Translations under genes and position numbers: made by a program
DNA from: Nissolia schottii
Lineage: Eukaryota > Streptophyta > Magnoliopsida > Fabales > Fabaceae
Direction of reading: 5' to 3'
DNA length: 64,000 bases
Assembly: GCA_003254905.1 (NCBI GenBank)
Contig: QANU01020053.1
Location: forward strand, 1-64,000
The notes under the pieces: generated by a model
What the model saw: the letters and a program-made list of their open reading frames with translations, nothing else
Database searches by the model: none
Told to the model about the DNA's origin: nothing
Part shown: positions 1-12,419 of the stretch, piece by piece
How positions within the stretch are numbered: position 1 is the stretch's first letter
Layout: every line of letters begins with the position of its first letter

Positions 1-137
1 ATTTTTGTAGCATAATAATTTTTTAAAATATTTTTTATTATTTTTTTAATAATAGGTAAACTCGTACGAGTTTACGATCCGAGTTTACGATCCGAGTTTC
101 CACGAGTTTACTTAAACTCGCGAGTTTGATAACCATG
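1..137 (-). mobile_element. hAT-like non-autonomous element, terminal part (cut by window edge)
   Basis: The reverse complement of this stretch is almost identical to the left 130 bases of the complete element at 1830-2563. It shares the terminus CATGGTTATCAAA, the clustered AAACTCG/GAGTTTAC subterminal motifs and the following AT-rich stretch. It is therefore the terminal part of a second copy in the opposite orientation. The other end and its target-site duplication lie outside the window. Confidence 0.7.
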
Positions 138-1027
138 CGAAGGCATGTTACCTCTTGCTATAGTTGCATGGCTTGGTGTGGAGTCCATGAATGACACGAT
201 GAACGTCATTCTCAGTGGGCAAGGTGGCAAACCTAGAACCGGTGCTAGTAGTCGATCAGCCTCTCCTTCCCCCTCTCATGGTTGTCCTGAGGAGAATTAT
301 TGCACGCCAATCATATGTGTGGTATATGTTCATACCGTTGGTGACATCCAACCATAACGCCTCCTCATCAACTTCTAGGACAACATCAGTTCCACCTTCA
401 TTGTTACCAAGGCTTTGAGTTCACTGCAACCTCGCCTCTTCTAGCCTTTGTTCGTAAGTCGTCTATAAGTAAAATAACAAAAAAAAATCACATAGTTAGC
501 AACACAATTTAATTTACAATATACATGTAAAGAAGCGATCAATTATTGATTAAATTAATACTAACCACCATGTTCTCAAACCGCAAATCGACCCAAACAA
601 TCTTCTCACCCCTCTTATTCTTCTTTAAGTGAGTATGCCTAAAGACCTCCGACTCAGAGGGAAGTTTGTCCAAGTCTCGAGTCTACATTTCATTAAATAT
701 ATAATATATTACTAAACTAAATTAAGTTGAATAAATTAAATCGAATAATTAAATTAAAAAATTTAAAAGGTTACCATTCTCTGTTTCGTGGAGTGTAGGG
801 TAGCAGACCCACAGTGTGCATCAACCCCCCTTTATTGTATGTCTTGATGCTATGACCTTCTCAGATTTGTCTTTAAACTTCTCCCTGACCCAAATTTGGC
901 GTAACGCATAGACTTATACATAATCACATAAACATGTACACACTTACACACACATATACACACTAACACTTATCACATACACTCGCACATTTATCACCAT
1001 TATCACAAATTAACTAACACTTACATA

Positions 1028-1036
1028 CAATCACAT

Positions 1037-1082
<46 letters not shown>
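1028..1082. repeat. (CA)n microsatellite
   Basis: A run of about 27 CA units inside a longer CA-rich region (about 920-1240) made of degenerate ACACTTA/CACATA words. It lies inside the CACTA element. Confidence 0.9.
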
Positions 1083-1085
<3 letters not shown>

Positions 1086-1249
1086 TTATCACATAAACTC
1101 ACACATTTATCACAAATTAACTAACACCTACATACACAAACTTACACGCAATCGCATAAACATGTACACACACTATACACACAATTACATAAACACACGC
1201 TAACACTTATCACATACACTAACACACAACAAAAAACAAATTAATTTTC

Positions 1250-1570
1250 CAGCTCAACGGTGGGGGAGACTTACTGGTGGTGGAGGTGGTGGAAGTGGTG
1301 GCCTCGATGGATAAGGGGTTGAGTTGGGGATGACGACGACCTTGGTGGAAATGAGGGTTGGCAGCCTCAGTGGAGACGGGGGCTAGGGGTGGTGACGGTC
1401 GTAGTGGAGACGAGGGCAACAAGTAGCAACAATATCGATGGACACGAGGGCAACAAATGTTGGCAGCCTTGGCGGAAATGAGGGTTACAGGGGGCAGCCT
1501 CGGTGAAGAGGACGGTTGCGGGTGGTGGCTGAAGTGGAGGCAGTGGTGGTAGAATGAGGTGCGAAGAAGA
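1250..1570. repeat. G-rich GGTGG/GACGAGGGC minisatellite-like stretch in CACTA interior
   Basis: The sequence is built from short degenerate units such as GGTGGTGG and GAGGGCAACAA. It is open on the minus strand for 140 codons, but the translation is low-complexity (Ser/Pro/Thr/His rich) and resembles no family. I treat it as non-coding repeat inside the transposon. Confidence 0.5.
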
Positions 1571-1829
1571 GGAATTAGAGAGAAAAAGGAGAATAAGGAA
1601 AATGGGGAAGATGAAAGAGTTTTCACGAAATAGGATTCCATGACTTTTACCTGCGAATGCTAATACTTTTAAGTGAAATGACGTGTTTCACTTGGGCGGG
1701 AATCTCGCCAATTTTGAAAAATTCATTACCGGTGGATTTATCCGTCACAAAAAGGGTATCCGTCGATAACATTGAGAAACAAAACACAATGTTTTGTTAT
1801 CGACAAATAAATTCATTAGTGATTACCTT

Positions 1830-2563
1830 CATGGTTATCAAACTCGAGAGTTTAAGTAAACTCGTAGAGCCTCCGTAAACTCGGATCGTAAACTCGTACG
1901 AGTTTACCTATTATTAAAAAAATATTAAAAAATATTTTAAAAAATTATTATGCTACAAAAATATATTTAATAAAACTTGAAATTCATAAATACATTTACC
2001 TCCATAACAAAGCACAAATAAAGATGAAATATATGAGTTCTAAGTTCAATTCATACATAATACATAGTATTGACTACTGAACATCACAAGAAGCGAGTTT
2101 GTGACAATGATGTCTTCAATCTAGAACACTAAAGCACAAATAGCAATGCAGAGGTCACGCACCCTGGTGGGAGAGATCCTTGAACAAAGGATGAAATACA
2201 TACGATGGATTAGCGACGGAGCACAAGCAACGACAGAGCACGATGGAGCACGATTGGAGGCGCAACTATAAATGATAACTCTAAAATACTTAAATGACCT
2301 AAATTTAAAAACTCATAGATATGCAAAACAATATCAAACATGTTTTGTCCCTAAAAAAAAATAATAATAAAAAAAACCTGCCTTTGTGGTAAACTCGCGA
2401 TTTTACCCGATTTTATGCGATTTTATACGATTTTACCCGATTTTACCCGAGTTTACCCAATTTTACCCAGAAACGAGTTTACATGCGATTTAGCTCGATT
2501 TTACTACCTAAACTCGTAAAATCGTACGATTTTACGAGTTAAAAAGCGATTTTGATAACTATG
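1830..2563 (+). mobile_element. hAT-like non-autonomous transposon, complete, 734 bp
   Basis: The element starts CATGGTTATCAAA and ends TTTGATAACTATG, giving 13-bp imperfect terminal inverted repeats. It is flanked by an exact 8-bp duplication ATTACCTT (1822-1829 and 2564-2571), the target-site length used by hAT elements. The left subterminal region is crowded with AAACTCG/GAGTTTAC words. The right one (2390-2555) is crowded with CGATTTTAC words. No transposase is encoded, so it would depend on an autonomous relative. Confidence 0.85.
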
Positions 2564-3329
2564 ATTACCTTAAATCTTAAAGAAGTTAATCCTATACAAT
2601 TACGTGATCTCATAAATTGTTCGCACTAATTTTATCATTCTATGCTTTTATGTTTAAAGAAATATATATAAATAGAGAGAGAGATATCATCAATAACACA
2701 CACATAACTAAGAGAAATTAAAGTAAGTCGTCGTACTTCTAATTATTCCTCACTAGAATTAAATTAAGACAATTGTGTCCATTTGATATGTATGCCTAGC
2801 GTTGTGCCGCAAAATTAAAAATGAATATTTTTCTCCTCGTTATTTTGGTAAATAATCATATGATAATTATTATTTGATAATCATCTGTGAAAATTAAAGC
2901 TGCATGCCTATAATGTTTTGTCCGTACGCGGGTCTCATAATTGATTAGATATATTGTATGTAAAAATTTGGTAATGTGCTTATGTTATGACTGTTTATTA
3001 ACGAGAAGAAGATAAACAATACATTTAATAATTCTAAATCGTAAACTGTTACTGGAGAATATATATTATGGTAAAATTATCAATTATATAATGTATTATT
3101 TAATATTTTCCAATGGATATATTTGCCGATAACATGTTGGCCTCATTTCGTGCCAATATATATCAATAGATAGTTTGACGGATAAGTATCTGCCGATAAG
3201 ATTGACAATTTTCGTCAACAGACTTGTCAAAAACATTTACCGGTGACTTGGGGTATAAAATCCGCCGATAACGTCAACAGATATATCCATCGAAAAACTT
3301 TGTCAGTATAAAGTGTTTTTCTAATAGTG

Positions 3330-4352
<1,023 letters not shown>

Positions 4353-4747
4353 GAGGGTGACATAGCCAGGGCAGTAGTACACATGAACAGTAGACATGCT
4401 CAGTGGGTTTGTGCAAAGACCTATGAGTTAAGAAAGAGAAGGAGAGAGAGAGACACAAACATTCATTCATTCAACTCTACCTTCCATTGGGAAGGAAAAC
4501 TCTCAGTTAAGTTGCAGAGCCACACGTTAACCCCTGCCCTCTGTAGCCCCCCATCTCTCTCTCTGTCTTCACACACACACACACTCCTAGTGTTTGTGTT
4601 AATGTGTGAGAGAGATTTAGAATCCAGGCACTGTTGATGCGCAGAAGAAGCAAAGAAAGCAGCAGCTATATGTGCAAGACTAGTAAGTAGTGTATCCATT
4701 TTCCAAGGGAAACACTACTACTTCCTTCTGGGATAACCCCTGAAAAT

Positions 4748-4771
4748 TTATATATATATATATATATATAT
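4748..4771. repeat. (TA)n microsatellite
   Basis: About 12 TA units in the presumed promoter or 5' leader of the KNOX gene. Confidence 0.85.
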
Positions 4772-5144
4772 AACGTCTGAATCTGATTCTTTTTTCTTTT
4801 CGTTCTTAACTTTTTTACAGTGTCATAGAGACTAGGGAGGGAGCCAATAACCCCAAAAATCCCTCGTGTTCCTCACTGAGACTCTCTGACTGTCCCATTT
4901 GGATTTATGTATCCATAAACAAAAAAGAGAACTCAGATTTTCTTTGAAGCTTCATTTCCGGGGGAGGGAGGGGGTACTCTCTGGAGACAACTATATGCTG
5001 TCCCTCTTTTTGAGATCAACAGTAACTCTTACTGTTTGAGTGAAAGCCAAAGCCAAAAATAAAGGTAACTATGTATTATAATATTATTATTATATGTTGT
5101 GTATGTAAATGTAAATAGATAAGTACATTCTATTGTATGAGATT

Positions 5145-5214
<70 letters not shown>
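5145..5214. repeat. (GT)n-(GA)n compound repeat in KNOX 5' leader
   Basis: A GT run is followed directly by GA runs interrupted by single GTGA steps. It ends 38 bp before the start codon of the KNOX gene, so it probably lies in the transcribed leader. Confidence 0.85.
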
Positions 5215-5252
5215 GGATTGCTTAGTTTTAACTTGAGAGTTTTGGAAACTTT

Positions 5253-8200
5253 ATGATGATAGGGTTTGGAGGGAATAGTTGCAGTGGTGGTGCATCGTCT
5301 TCTTCCATGGACATGATGATGAATATTAATGAAACCAACAACAACAACAACAACAGGAAGTTTCTTTCTTCTTCTTCTGCTGCTGCTGCTGCTGTAGTGC
5401 TTCCTCCTCCTCAAAGCAGCCAGAACAGAAGGGTGGTGTCTGCGTTGAACATGGCTCAAGAAGATCATCATCATAACTACAACCACAACAACAACAACAC
5501 TTGCAGCAGCAGTGGAAGTGGTAGTGTGAGGGATAAGATCATGGCACACCCTCTCTTCCCTCGCCTATTGTCCTCTTACCTCAATTGCCTCAAGGTGATT
5601 CTATACCATCATGATCATAGATGAAACAACTCTCTCTATTTGTCTCTAACCCTATTCTTCATCATGTGCGCTCTTCTAAGCTAAAAGACTCAGTCTTTAT
5701 ATTTATATATATGTGCTTATTTCTCTTTCAAGGGGTTTTTTTTTTTTTTTTTGGGTTAATCCTTGGAATGGAAACCTTCTGAGTTAAGATTCATGAAAAT
5801 GGAGAGAGGTGATGGCTCATTTGGTTTCTGCTCTCATCTCTGGTTTTCACTTAAAAGTTCTCTCATGATTCTTGTTCTCTTTTCTTCTGTTTTTCCTGAT
5901 TCCTTCGCAAAACCTTCAGAAATAGTAAATGAGTAACAAGAACAGGAAACAAAAGTAGAAACCAAACATACCCTAGAAGTTTCAATTTGTCCCTTCTATG
6001 TTTGAGGTTTTTTGATGGTGTGGAATGATCTACACATGCAGGTTGGAGCACCGCCTGAAGTGGTGGCTAGGTTAGACGAGATAAGTGCGAAATGTGAGTC
6101 ATCATCATCATCATCTGACAAGACCGGAGGAGGAATGATGATGAATGCAGCGAGTGGCTCCATAGGTGAAGATCCAGGGCTTGACCAGTTCATGGAAGCA
6201 TACTGTGAGATGCTCATCAAGTATGAGCAAGAGCTCACCAAGCCCTTCAAAGAAGCCATGCTCTTCTTCTCAAGGATTGAGTCCCAGCTTAAGTCTCTCT
6301 CAGTCTCAACGACTGGCTTTGGTGGTGATTATTATTAACATTAACAACCCCTTCCTAACAAAATTAAATCATACCGTATTATTAATTAGTTCCTACACAC
6401 ATCTCTTACATTGAACCAACTACACGTGGACCAATATATTTCTAATTTTGTGTCATGCAAAATGTTTGTGAGATATAATTTAGTCAGTAATTAATATTTC
6501 ATGATTGTGTGACATATGGAAAAGAGCAAAAGCAGAAAGAATTAAATTAATTGCAGTGTGGCAGTCATGGATCATTGTTGTTTTAGTACTATTGGAAGAC
6601 CTAGAAATTAACCCTTTTTGAGGGAAGCTTTTATGGTTAGAGGCTAAATAAGTACTGGCTGCTTTAAGCAGTTTTTATTAAGCCCTTCTCTGTGTCATGT
6701 CTTGAAAGGATCACCTTAAAAAGCTCAATTGGTACTATTAAATATTTATTTAATTGATCATATAGAGTATAGTTATAAACACTCAGCTTGATGTTGCAAT
6801 TAATTAATATTAAAGAGAACAAAAACATATACTTAGTGGACAAAAATTTATTTACCTTTTTTTTTTCCTCTTCCAATTTAAGCATGTTCTAGAATAAGTT
6901 GAAAGTCAGTCAAATGACCTTTCTAGTCATAAATAGGGTGATTAGAACTTGATTAAAAGTTATAAAATTGATTGTAATTAGATGGGTCCAAGGTGTTTTG
7001 ACCTAGGTCAAAAGGTTTGATAAAGAGTATATGAGTCAATAAGGGTAAATCAAGAATTATGAAAAAGTTTATTCCCTAATGATTCCTAATTAAGTGACCA
7101 ATTGATAATTAACTTAGGTTCCTTCCCCCGGGTATATATTTTGAAAGCTTGTTTTCTCTTGTCACCTTATTAATTTCACACACATTTATATACCTACTAG
7201 TGTGTTGTCATATCTTGCAAGGCATTAATTAATGCTGTCTTTCCTTCTGTTTATAATGTCTTCACTTCATTTAGATGCATGTGATTCTCTTTGTCAAAGT
7301 CATTTTAAGGACTTAGTAGAAAAAGGAAACTTCTTGTCTTGTTTTCTTTTGTCATCTGTTTCCCCTTCTCAATTTGTTCCCTCTGCTGTAAGTTTTCTCA
7401 AATATCTAAAGTAATTCTCAAATGCATGTGTGGTTATTTAGTTAGTTTCCCTTCTCCTTTTACATTTCATTTTGTAAGTAAAGAACCATAATTTTAAGAT
7501 ATGAATTAATTAACTTATTCACATAAGTAATGGTAGAAATTTTGAAAAGTCCTTTGTAATAGTTTTGTGATGTGAAATTGTTTGTGATTAGATACATTAA
7601 GCCGTTTCCAAAAGGTTATTAATTATATACTAAGTGTTGACATTTCTTATTATAAGGTAATTTGCTAGTCTCTTTTGCAATGTTATCCCAATGAATGGCA
7701 TAGCTAGTATACCTATTAAACAAATTGCTAATTGTACCTCTTCATTTGGGTAATTATGCTTTTTATTTGATTAATTAATTGAAGAAAATATCCTATACTT
7801 TCATAAATGCCCCCCACCAATTTGGGTTTAATCTAGCGGTAAGGGCCTATTCTATCACAACATGGCGACCCAGAGTCGCTTGCATTTTACAGTACTTAAA
7901 CATGATTGTCTCCATTGAGAGGATACATGTGAAAAAAAAAACATCATGTAGTGCACACATTATTATAAGTAACTACCTATTGCCTTTCTTGTAGTTGTAA
8001 TAATTATATATGTCGTATGCCAGGGATCAAGGACTGCATTCATTTTATATACTTACTATAAAACTGACATATTCTGCATGCACATTTAATTATTTGCAAT
8101 GAGAATTGCATTTATTGAGATATTACTAAATTCTAATTCCAATTTGTGTGGCAATTTTGAAAAGGTCAAAGTGAACCATCATCACTACTACAAAAAGAGG

Positions 8201-9522
8201 TTGATGTGCTTGAGAACAACATAGACACACAAGCTGAAGACAGGGAACTGAAGATCCAGCTCTTGAGGAAGTACAGTGGATACCTAGGAGGTCTCAAGAA
8301 GGAATTCTTGAAGAAGAAAAAGAATGGCAAGTTGCCTAAAGAAGCTAGGCATCAACTTCTTGATTGGTGGAACAGACATTACAAATGGCCTTATCCATCG
8401 GTAACTAATTAATTAATTAATTAATTAACCGTATGTTTGGATTTTAGGTGAGAACGCTCATAATTGGTTCTACAGCTTTAGGAAGTGAGACACTTTCACT
8501 TTTGATGGCTGCCAGAATCAATTTTGGGCATTTCTACCTCAACCAAACATGTACTAAGTTGTCCATGCATATTAATAATTAAAATCATATGTCATGTGTG
8601 CCTTTGTGCAATGCTTCTTAGTGTAGGAATAATTGTGCATTTGTTTTTAAAGAAAATTTTGTAAAAAATGATTTTTTTTCCTTCTAAAGTTGAAATTGTT
8701 GAGAACATATTTTTCTGGTAATTAAGATACCCTAAAAGTAAAAGCTGAAGAATTTTTTTTTTTTTGGGGGGATTTTCATTATTTAAAGTTTTTTTAATTC
8801 GAAGAGGGTCAATTGCATGAGAAGTGGTTTTTTTTAAGTAATAAAATAATTTCTTTACCAAAGATGTGAATTTTAGAAAATCTTCCTATGGAAAGTTTTC
8901 ACACGGTGTTATATGTCAATTGTCATTATTGATTAATTGTGTGTTTTGGAAACACGTTTCCGCATGTGAGAATCGATTTCAAAGCTCTAATTGATTTTGC
9001 AATTTCAACATTTGGTTTGGTCTTCAGTTTGACAAATTGTGAAAGTCGATTTTGCCATCCAAAATTGGCTATAGTTGAACTGAAAAAATTCTATAGTTGT
9101 TGGTGCATTTATGCGATTCATTTTTAATCCAAATCACATTCCAAATCCAAATACCAAACACAAATCACTTTTCTTTTGAAATAAATCCTTACAAAATCAA
9201 TTTTGGGTTAAAAAATGATGCTATGGTAATATAAAAACATGTTATAGGTAATTGATGATGATGATGATAATAATAATAATAATGGTGGTAACATATAATA
9301 TTGGGTGCAAATAAAATGATGTAGGAATCTCAAAAGCAAGCTCTAGCAGAATCCACAGGGCTAGATCTGAAGCAGATTAACAACTGGTTCATCAATCAGA
9401 GGAAGAGACATTGGAAGCCTTCTGAGGACATGCAATTTGCTGTGATGGATGCTACTAACCACTACATGGAAACCATTATGTGCAAGCCATTCCCCATGGA
9501 TGCCATGCCTATCCTTTTTTAA
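5253..9522 (+). CDS. Class I KNOX (TALE) homeobox transcription factor, KN1/STM-like
   Basis: Coding exons 5253-5594, 6042-6321, 8165-8400 and 9325-9522 join in frame to 351 aa with GT-AG introns. The N-terminus (1-90) is Asn/Ser/Ala/His-rich low complexity. KNOX1 starts at about 92 ([19 protein letters not shown]), KNOX2 lies at about 157-200 ([20 protein letters not shown]), ELK at about 235-255 and the TALE homeodomain at about 256-318. The homeodomain has the PYP loop (283-285) and helix 3 [15 protein letters not shown]. The tail [13 protein letters not shown]...PFPMDAM resembles the SHOOT MERISTEMLESS/KN1 group more than BREVIPEDICELLUS or KNAT2/6. Family proteins are nuclear, bind DNA as heterodimers with BELL proteins and keep meristem cells undifferentiated. 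Where most relatives have GLDQKQINNW, this protein has Leu ([10 protein letters not shown]). The start is the first in-frame ATG; ATG ATG tandem codons make the first residue uncertain by one. Confidence 0.93.
8430..8553. mobile_element. Small foldback MITE in KNOX intron 3
   Basis: The ends GTATGTTTGG (left) and ACATGTTTGG (reverse complement of the right) form a short inverted repeat around about 100 bp containing AATCAATTTTGGGC. This is the general form of hAT-type MITEs common in dicot introns. A TTAA-repeat precedes it. A target duplication was not clear. Confidence 0.5.
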
Positions 9523-11019
9523 TTAATTAATTAATTAATGACAAAAAAATGCTTTGTTCTCTAAAGCAAGCTTTGTATGGACAGCTGAAAACCCTATCTA
9601 GTTTTTAAGTAGTAAATCACCTAGGTCATGGAGCTGTTGTGTTGATGCATGCATGCATGCATGTTTTCCACTATAATGTTTTATTTACCTAGATGGAAAA
9701 TTCCACGCTATGTCCGTCAATTTTCGTCATTAATTTGGCGTGAGCTTGAATGTTATGTGCTGTTAATTCGTCAATTTCGTAAGTAGAATATTGAGAAATG
9801 ATATTATGAGAATTATTTTGAATAATATTTAAATAATCACACTAGAAAAGGTGAGATTTATGGTGGTGTCCATCCTAAATTCTTTACCTTTGTGGATATA
9901 ATTATTTAAAGGTTGTTCTAAATAATTGACATAACAACGTAAATTAGTTGGGTTAAATATATTTTTAATATTTTATAAATTTTAAAATTTGTTTTATTTT
10001 TCATTTTTTTTTGATTAAAAATTGCTTTTCATAACTAATTTTTGTAAGGTTTTAATTCTTATTATCATTTTAAACTGCTAACTATTAATGTGATAATGAA
10101 TTTGACCATGTGAGGGAGGAGGTGGAGGGAAGAAGCATGTGAGGTTGCGTGGGTGAGGTTGTTTTGTTAGTAGCAATAGGGGTAGGGGTTCGTGGAGTTG
10201 TAAAAGATAGTGAGTAAGTCGAGCAAAAGAAGTAATGATAGAATTAATTCTGTTATGTGCATTACATGTAACTTATCACATGACTAAACTAATTGTTAGG
10301 TAAGTAGTTAAAACAATAACGACTAAAACTTTTAAAAAAATTTAAAGGACGATTTTAAAAAAATAAAAATTATAAGGAATAAAACAAAAAATTTAAAATT
10401 TATAATGGATTAAAATGGTAAATTTGGATTATATATATGTTTTCTAAAGTGCGTGGTGTTTGTGTGTGTGTGTATATATATTTTGGAGTCATACTCACTA
10501 TAGTAAGTAGGACACATTTGAAGTTAAGATCACCGTCTTACATGATGCATTGGGTAATATGAATTTTCAGCAAGGTCACTTAATTGTCACGTCTATAATT
10601 TGTGACATCAAGATTCAGATGAGTTGTCTTTTAAAATAAATGATACATATTCATTATATTACTTATCGCTTAGCTAGGTTCAGCAAATGCTATCGTTCTT
10701 TGTATTTTTTTTATTGAAATATATATCTCTTTATAAATGTAATGGACTCCAAGTAATGAGAGGGTTAAGCAAGTCTCGTGGAAAAGAGTTGGAAAAATGA
10801 AAATCACCCATTACCGTTAATCAGTTACTGTTTCGATTTTTTTTTTTATAAATTTTATCATTCAGTTAGGGTTTTTGACGGCAGCTTAATTTCTAGTCCA
10901 CACGTCGATTATCATAGTATCCCGTGCTTTAACTTAGTTTAACACGTAGGCACGTAGTGACTGCCTAATTTTTTGTTCACAAATAATCTAAGCATTAGAG
11001 TAACAAGGGTCTTCCTATG
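9523..11019. other. Intergenic, AT-rich
   Basis: This holds the KNOX 3' flank, including a TTAA run and a GCATGCATGCATGC run at about 9645-9662, followed by AT-rich sequence with no supported gene. Degenerate poly-A/T stretches are frequent. Confidence 0.6.
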
Positions 11020-11270
11020 GGGAAAATACATTTACATGAGTTTAAATGAATTAAAATCCGGATATATGGGGCAATGTAGGAAATTACGAATGTATGGTCG
11101 ACGGGGCTGATACTCGATTTCAGCCCCTTTTTTTTAAAAAAAAAAAAAAATTTTGGGGCTGAAATTGGCACTCCTGAACCGATTTCAGTCCCAAAATCCT
11201 ATACATCCGTAATTAATTTGAACTGTCTACATTTTAGAAAATTTTATTTTCCAAGGCCACAGAAAGGTAA
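11020..11270 (-). mobile_element. Palindromic-unit repeat family, copy 1
   Basis: It contains GGGGCTGATACTCGATTTCAGCCCC and TTGGGGCTGAAATTGGC...CCGATTTCAGTCCC, joined by a poly-T/poly-A stretch. It is bordered by AATTACGAATGTATGG and CCTATACATCCGTAATT. The outer flank AAAATCCGGATATATGG occurs in reverse complement at the right side of the copy at 43255-43672, so the two are copies of one element in opposite orientation. The superfamily is unknown. Confidence 0.65.
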
Positions 11271-11948
11271 AAAAACCTCTTCCTATCCATCTTATACATG
11301 CACTTCAAAAAGTAATTTTGGTATAAAATAATAATTTTGTCATTCTTTTAAAATTAATTCTAAGTACTAGACTGAGTTTTGAGAATAACAATCTCAAAAA
11401 AATACAGGGTACTTAGAATCACTTCTTGTATGTTATAATTGATTATAAGGGTTTCAAACATAGAAACCAAATATATTACGAGTTGTATAGTTTGAGATGA
11501 GATCTCTTATTTTATTATCTTAAATGAGAGATCTCATTATTAAATAAATAAAATAAAAAATAATATTCATTCTTATTTCATTTATCTATATAATAGTGAA
11601 ATTTTTTTACTTTACTTTTTAAAGCAAAAGATTTCACTTGAATCTTTCCTTATCTCTTTAAGCGCCTTTAGAAATTGAAAATTTACCGTTTCAATGTGTG
11701 TTTTTGTGTGTCTGAGTGTGTGTGTGTGTGTTTTTCAATAAATTTGCACAAAGTGATGGTCTAGTTATAAGGGATTAGTCTGCTATAACGTGATGAAGCA
11801 CGATTTGAATCTTAGTTAAGAGAGTCCCACATTAGGTAATCAACAATACTCGAATATGATTATTGCTTCCGGTGAGAAGATACTCGTGAAAGAAGAATAG
11901 AATAATAAAAGCACAAGTTGAGAATGTAATCATGTTAATTTTTTTTTT
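11271..11948. other. Intergenic, AT-rich
   Basis: No gene was seen. A short self-complementary stretch around 11490-11540 (GAGATCTC...GAGATCTC) and a GT-rich run at about 11697-11732 are the only structures noted. Confidence 0.5.
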
Positions 11949-12225
11949 GTGAATGTCCTAATTGGTCCATAAACTTTTCACTGATGTCCATACTGGTCCC
12001 TCAATAAGAAAAGCTCTCATTTGGTCTTTGAACGCCCCGATTTGGTCCTTGAACATTTTAAATGTTACCCTTGTTACTCCTTGAACATTTTAGACGAAAA
12101 GATTAACGAGAATAACGTTTGAAATGTTTAAGGACCAAATGGAGACTTTTTTTTTTGTTAAACTAATATGGGGACTAGTGAAAAGTTCAGGAACCAATTA
12201 AGACATTCTCCCTAACTTTTTTAAG
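11949..12225. mobile_element. Mutator-like foldback MITE
   Basis: The left arm GTCCTAATTGGTCCATAAAC...TTTTCACT (from about 11954) is repeated in reverse complement at the right end (AATGTCTTAATTGGTTCC...CTTTTCACT, to about 12221). The arms are about 100 bp and carry the 'ttggtc ... gaac' words typical of MULE-MITEs. The flanks TTAATTTTTT and CTAACTTTTTT may be a diverged target duplication. There is no coding capacity. Confidence 0.7.
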
Positions 12226-12419
12226 GTATCAAGTATGACAATCAAACAATTTTATTAATGTAATAACATATGATTGAATAATAGTGTAATCTGCAAACCT
12301 CTTTTATTGAAAATGATTTTTTAACAACAAAAATATATGTCACCTTATAGGAACACAATGAGAGTGAGTACCACAACAAATATAAATTCAATATACAATT
12401 ATCTCATTTCCATCAAGTC
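12226..12419. other. Intergenic
   Basis: AT-rich, with no feature recognised. Confidence 0.5.

Larger units (their letters stand above)
138..3329 (-). mobile_element. CACTA (En/Spm) transposon, right part, with transposase-associated coding remnant
   Basis: The right terminus at 3317-3329, read on the minus strand, is CACTATTAGAAAA, the typical CACTA terminal motif. Next to it are subterminal repeats of the GCCGATAA / CCGTCGATAAC type at 1728-1820 and 3120-3300. On the minus strand three exon-like pieces read as the plant Ptta/En/Spm transposase-associated region. The first (about 905-775) contains IWVREKFKDKSEK and, after a frame change, HTVGLLPYTPRNRE. The second (about 676-565) contains SEVFRHTHLKK. 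The third (about 465-420) contains TYEQRLEEAR. They are separated by GT-AG introns. One frame change and a stop break the coding region, so it is a remnant. The left end is outside the window. Two hAT-like elements are inserted into or beside it. Confidence 0.7.

Noticed and set aside
1219-1641. 140-codon minus-strand open frame
   Set aside because: The sequence is a degenerate GGTGG/GAGGGC repeat inside a CACTA element; the translation is low-complexity and matches no family.
5130-5549. 139-codon minus-strand frame over the KNOX first exon
   Set aside because: It is the antisense shadow of a low-complexity coding exon and a GA/GT repeat.
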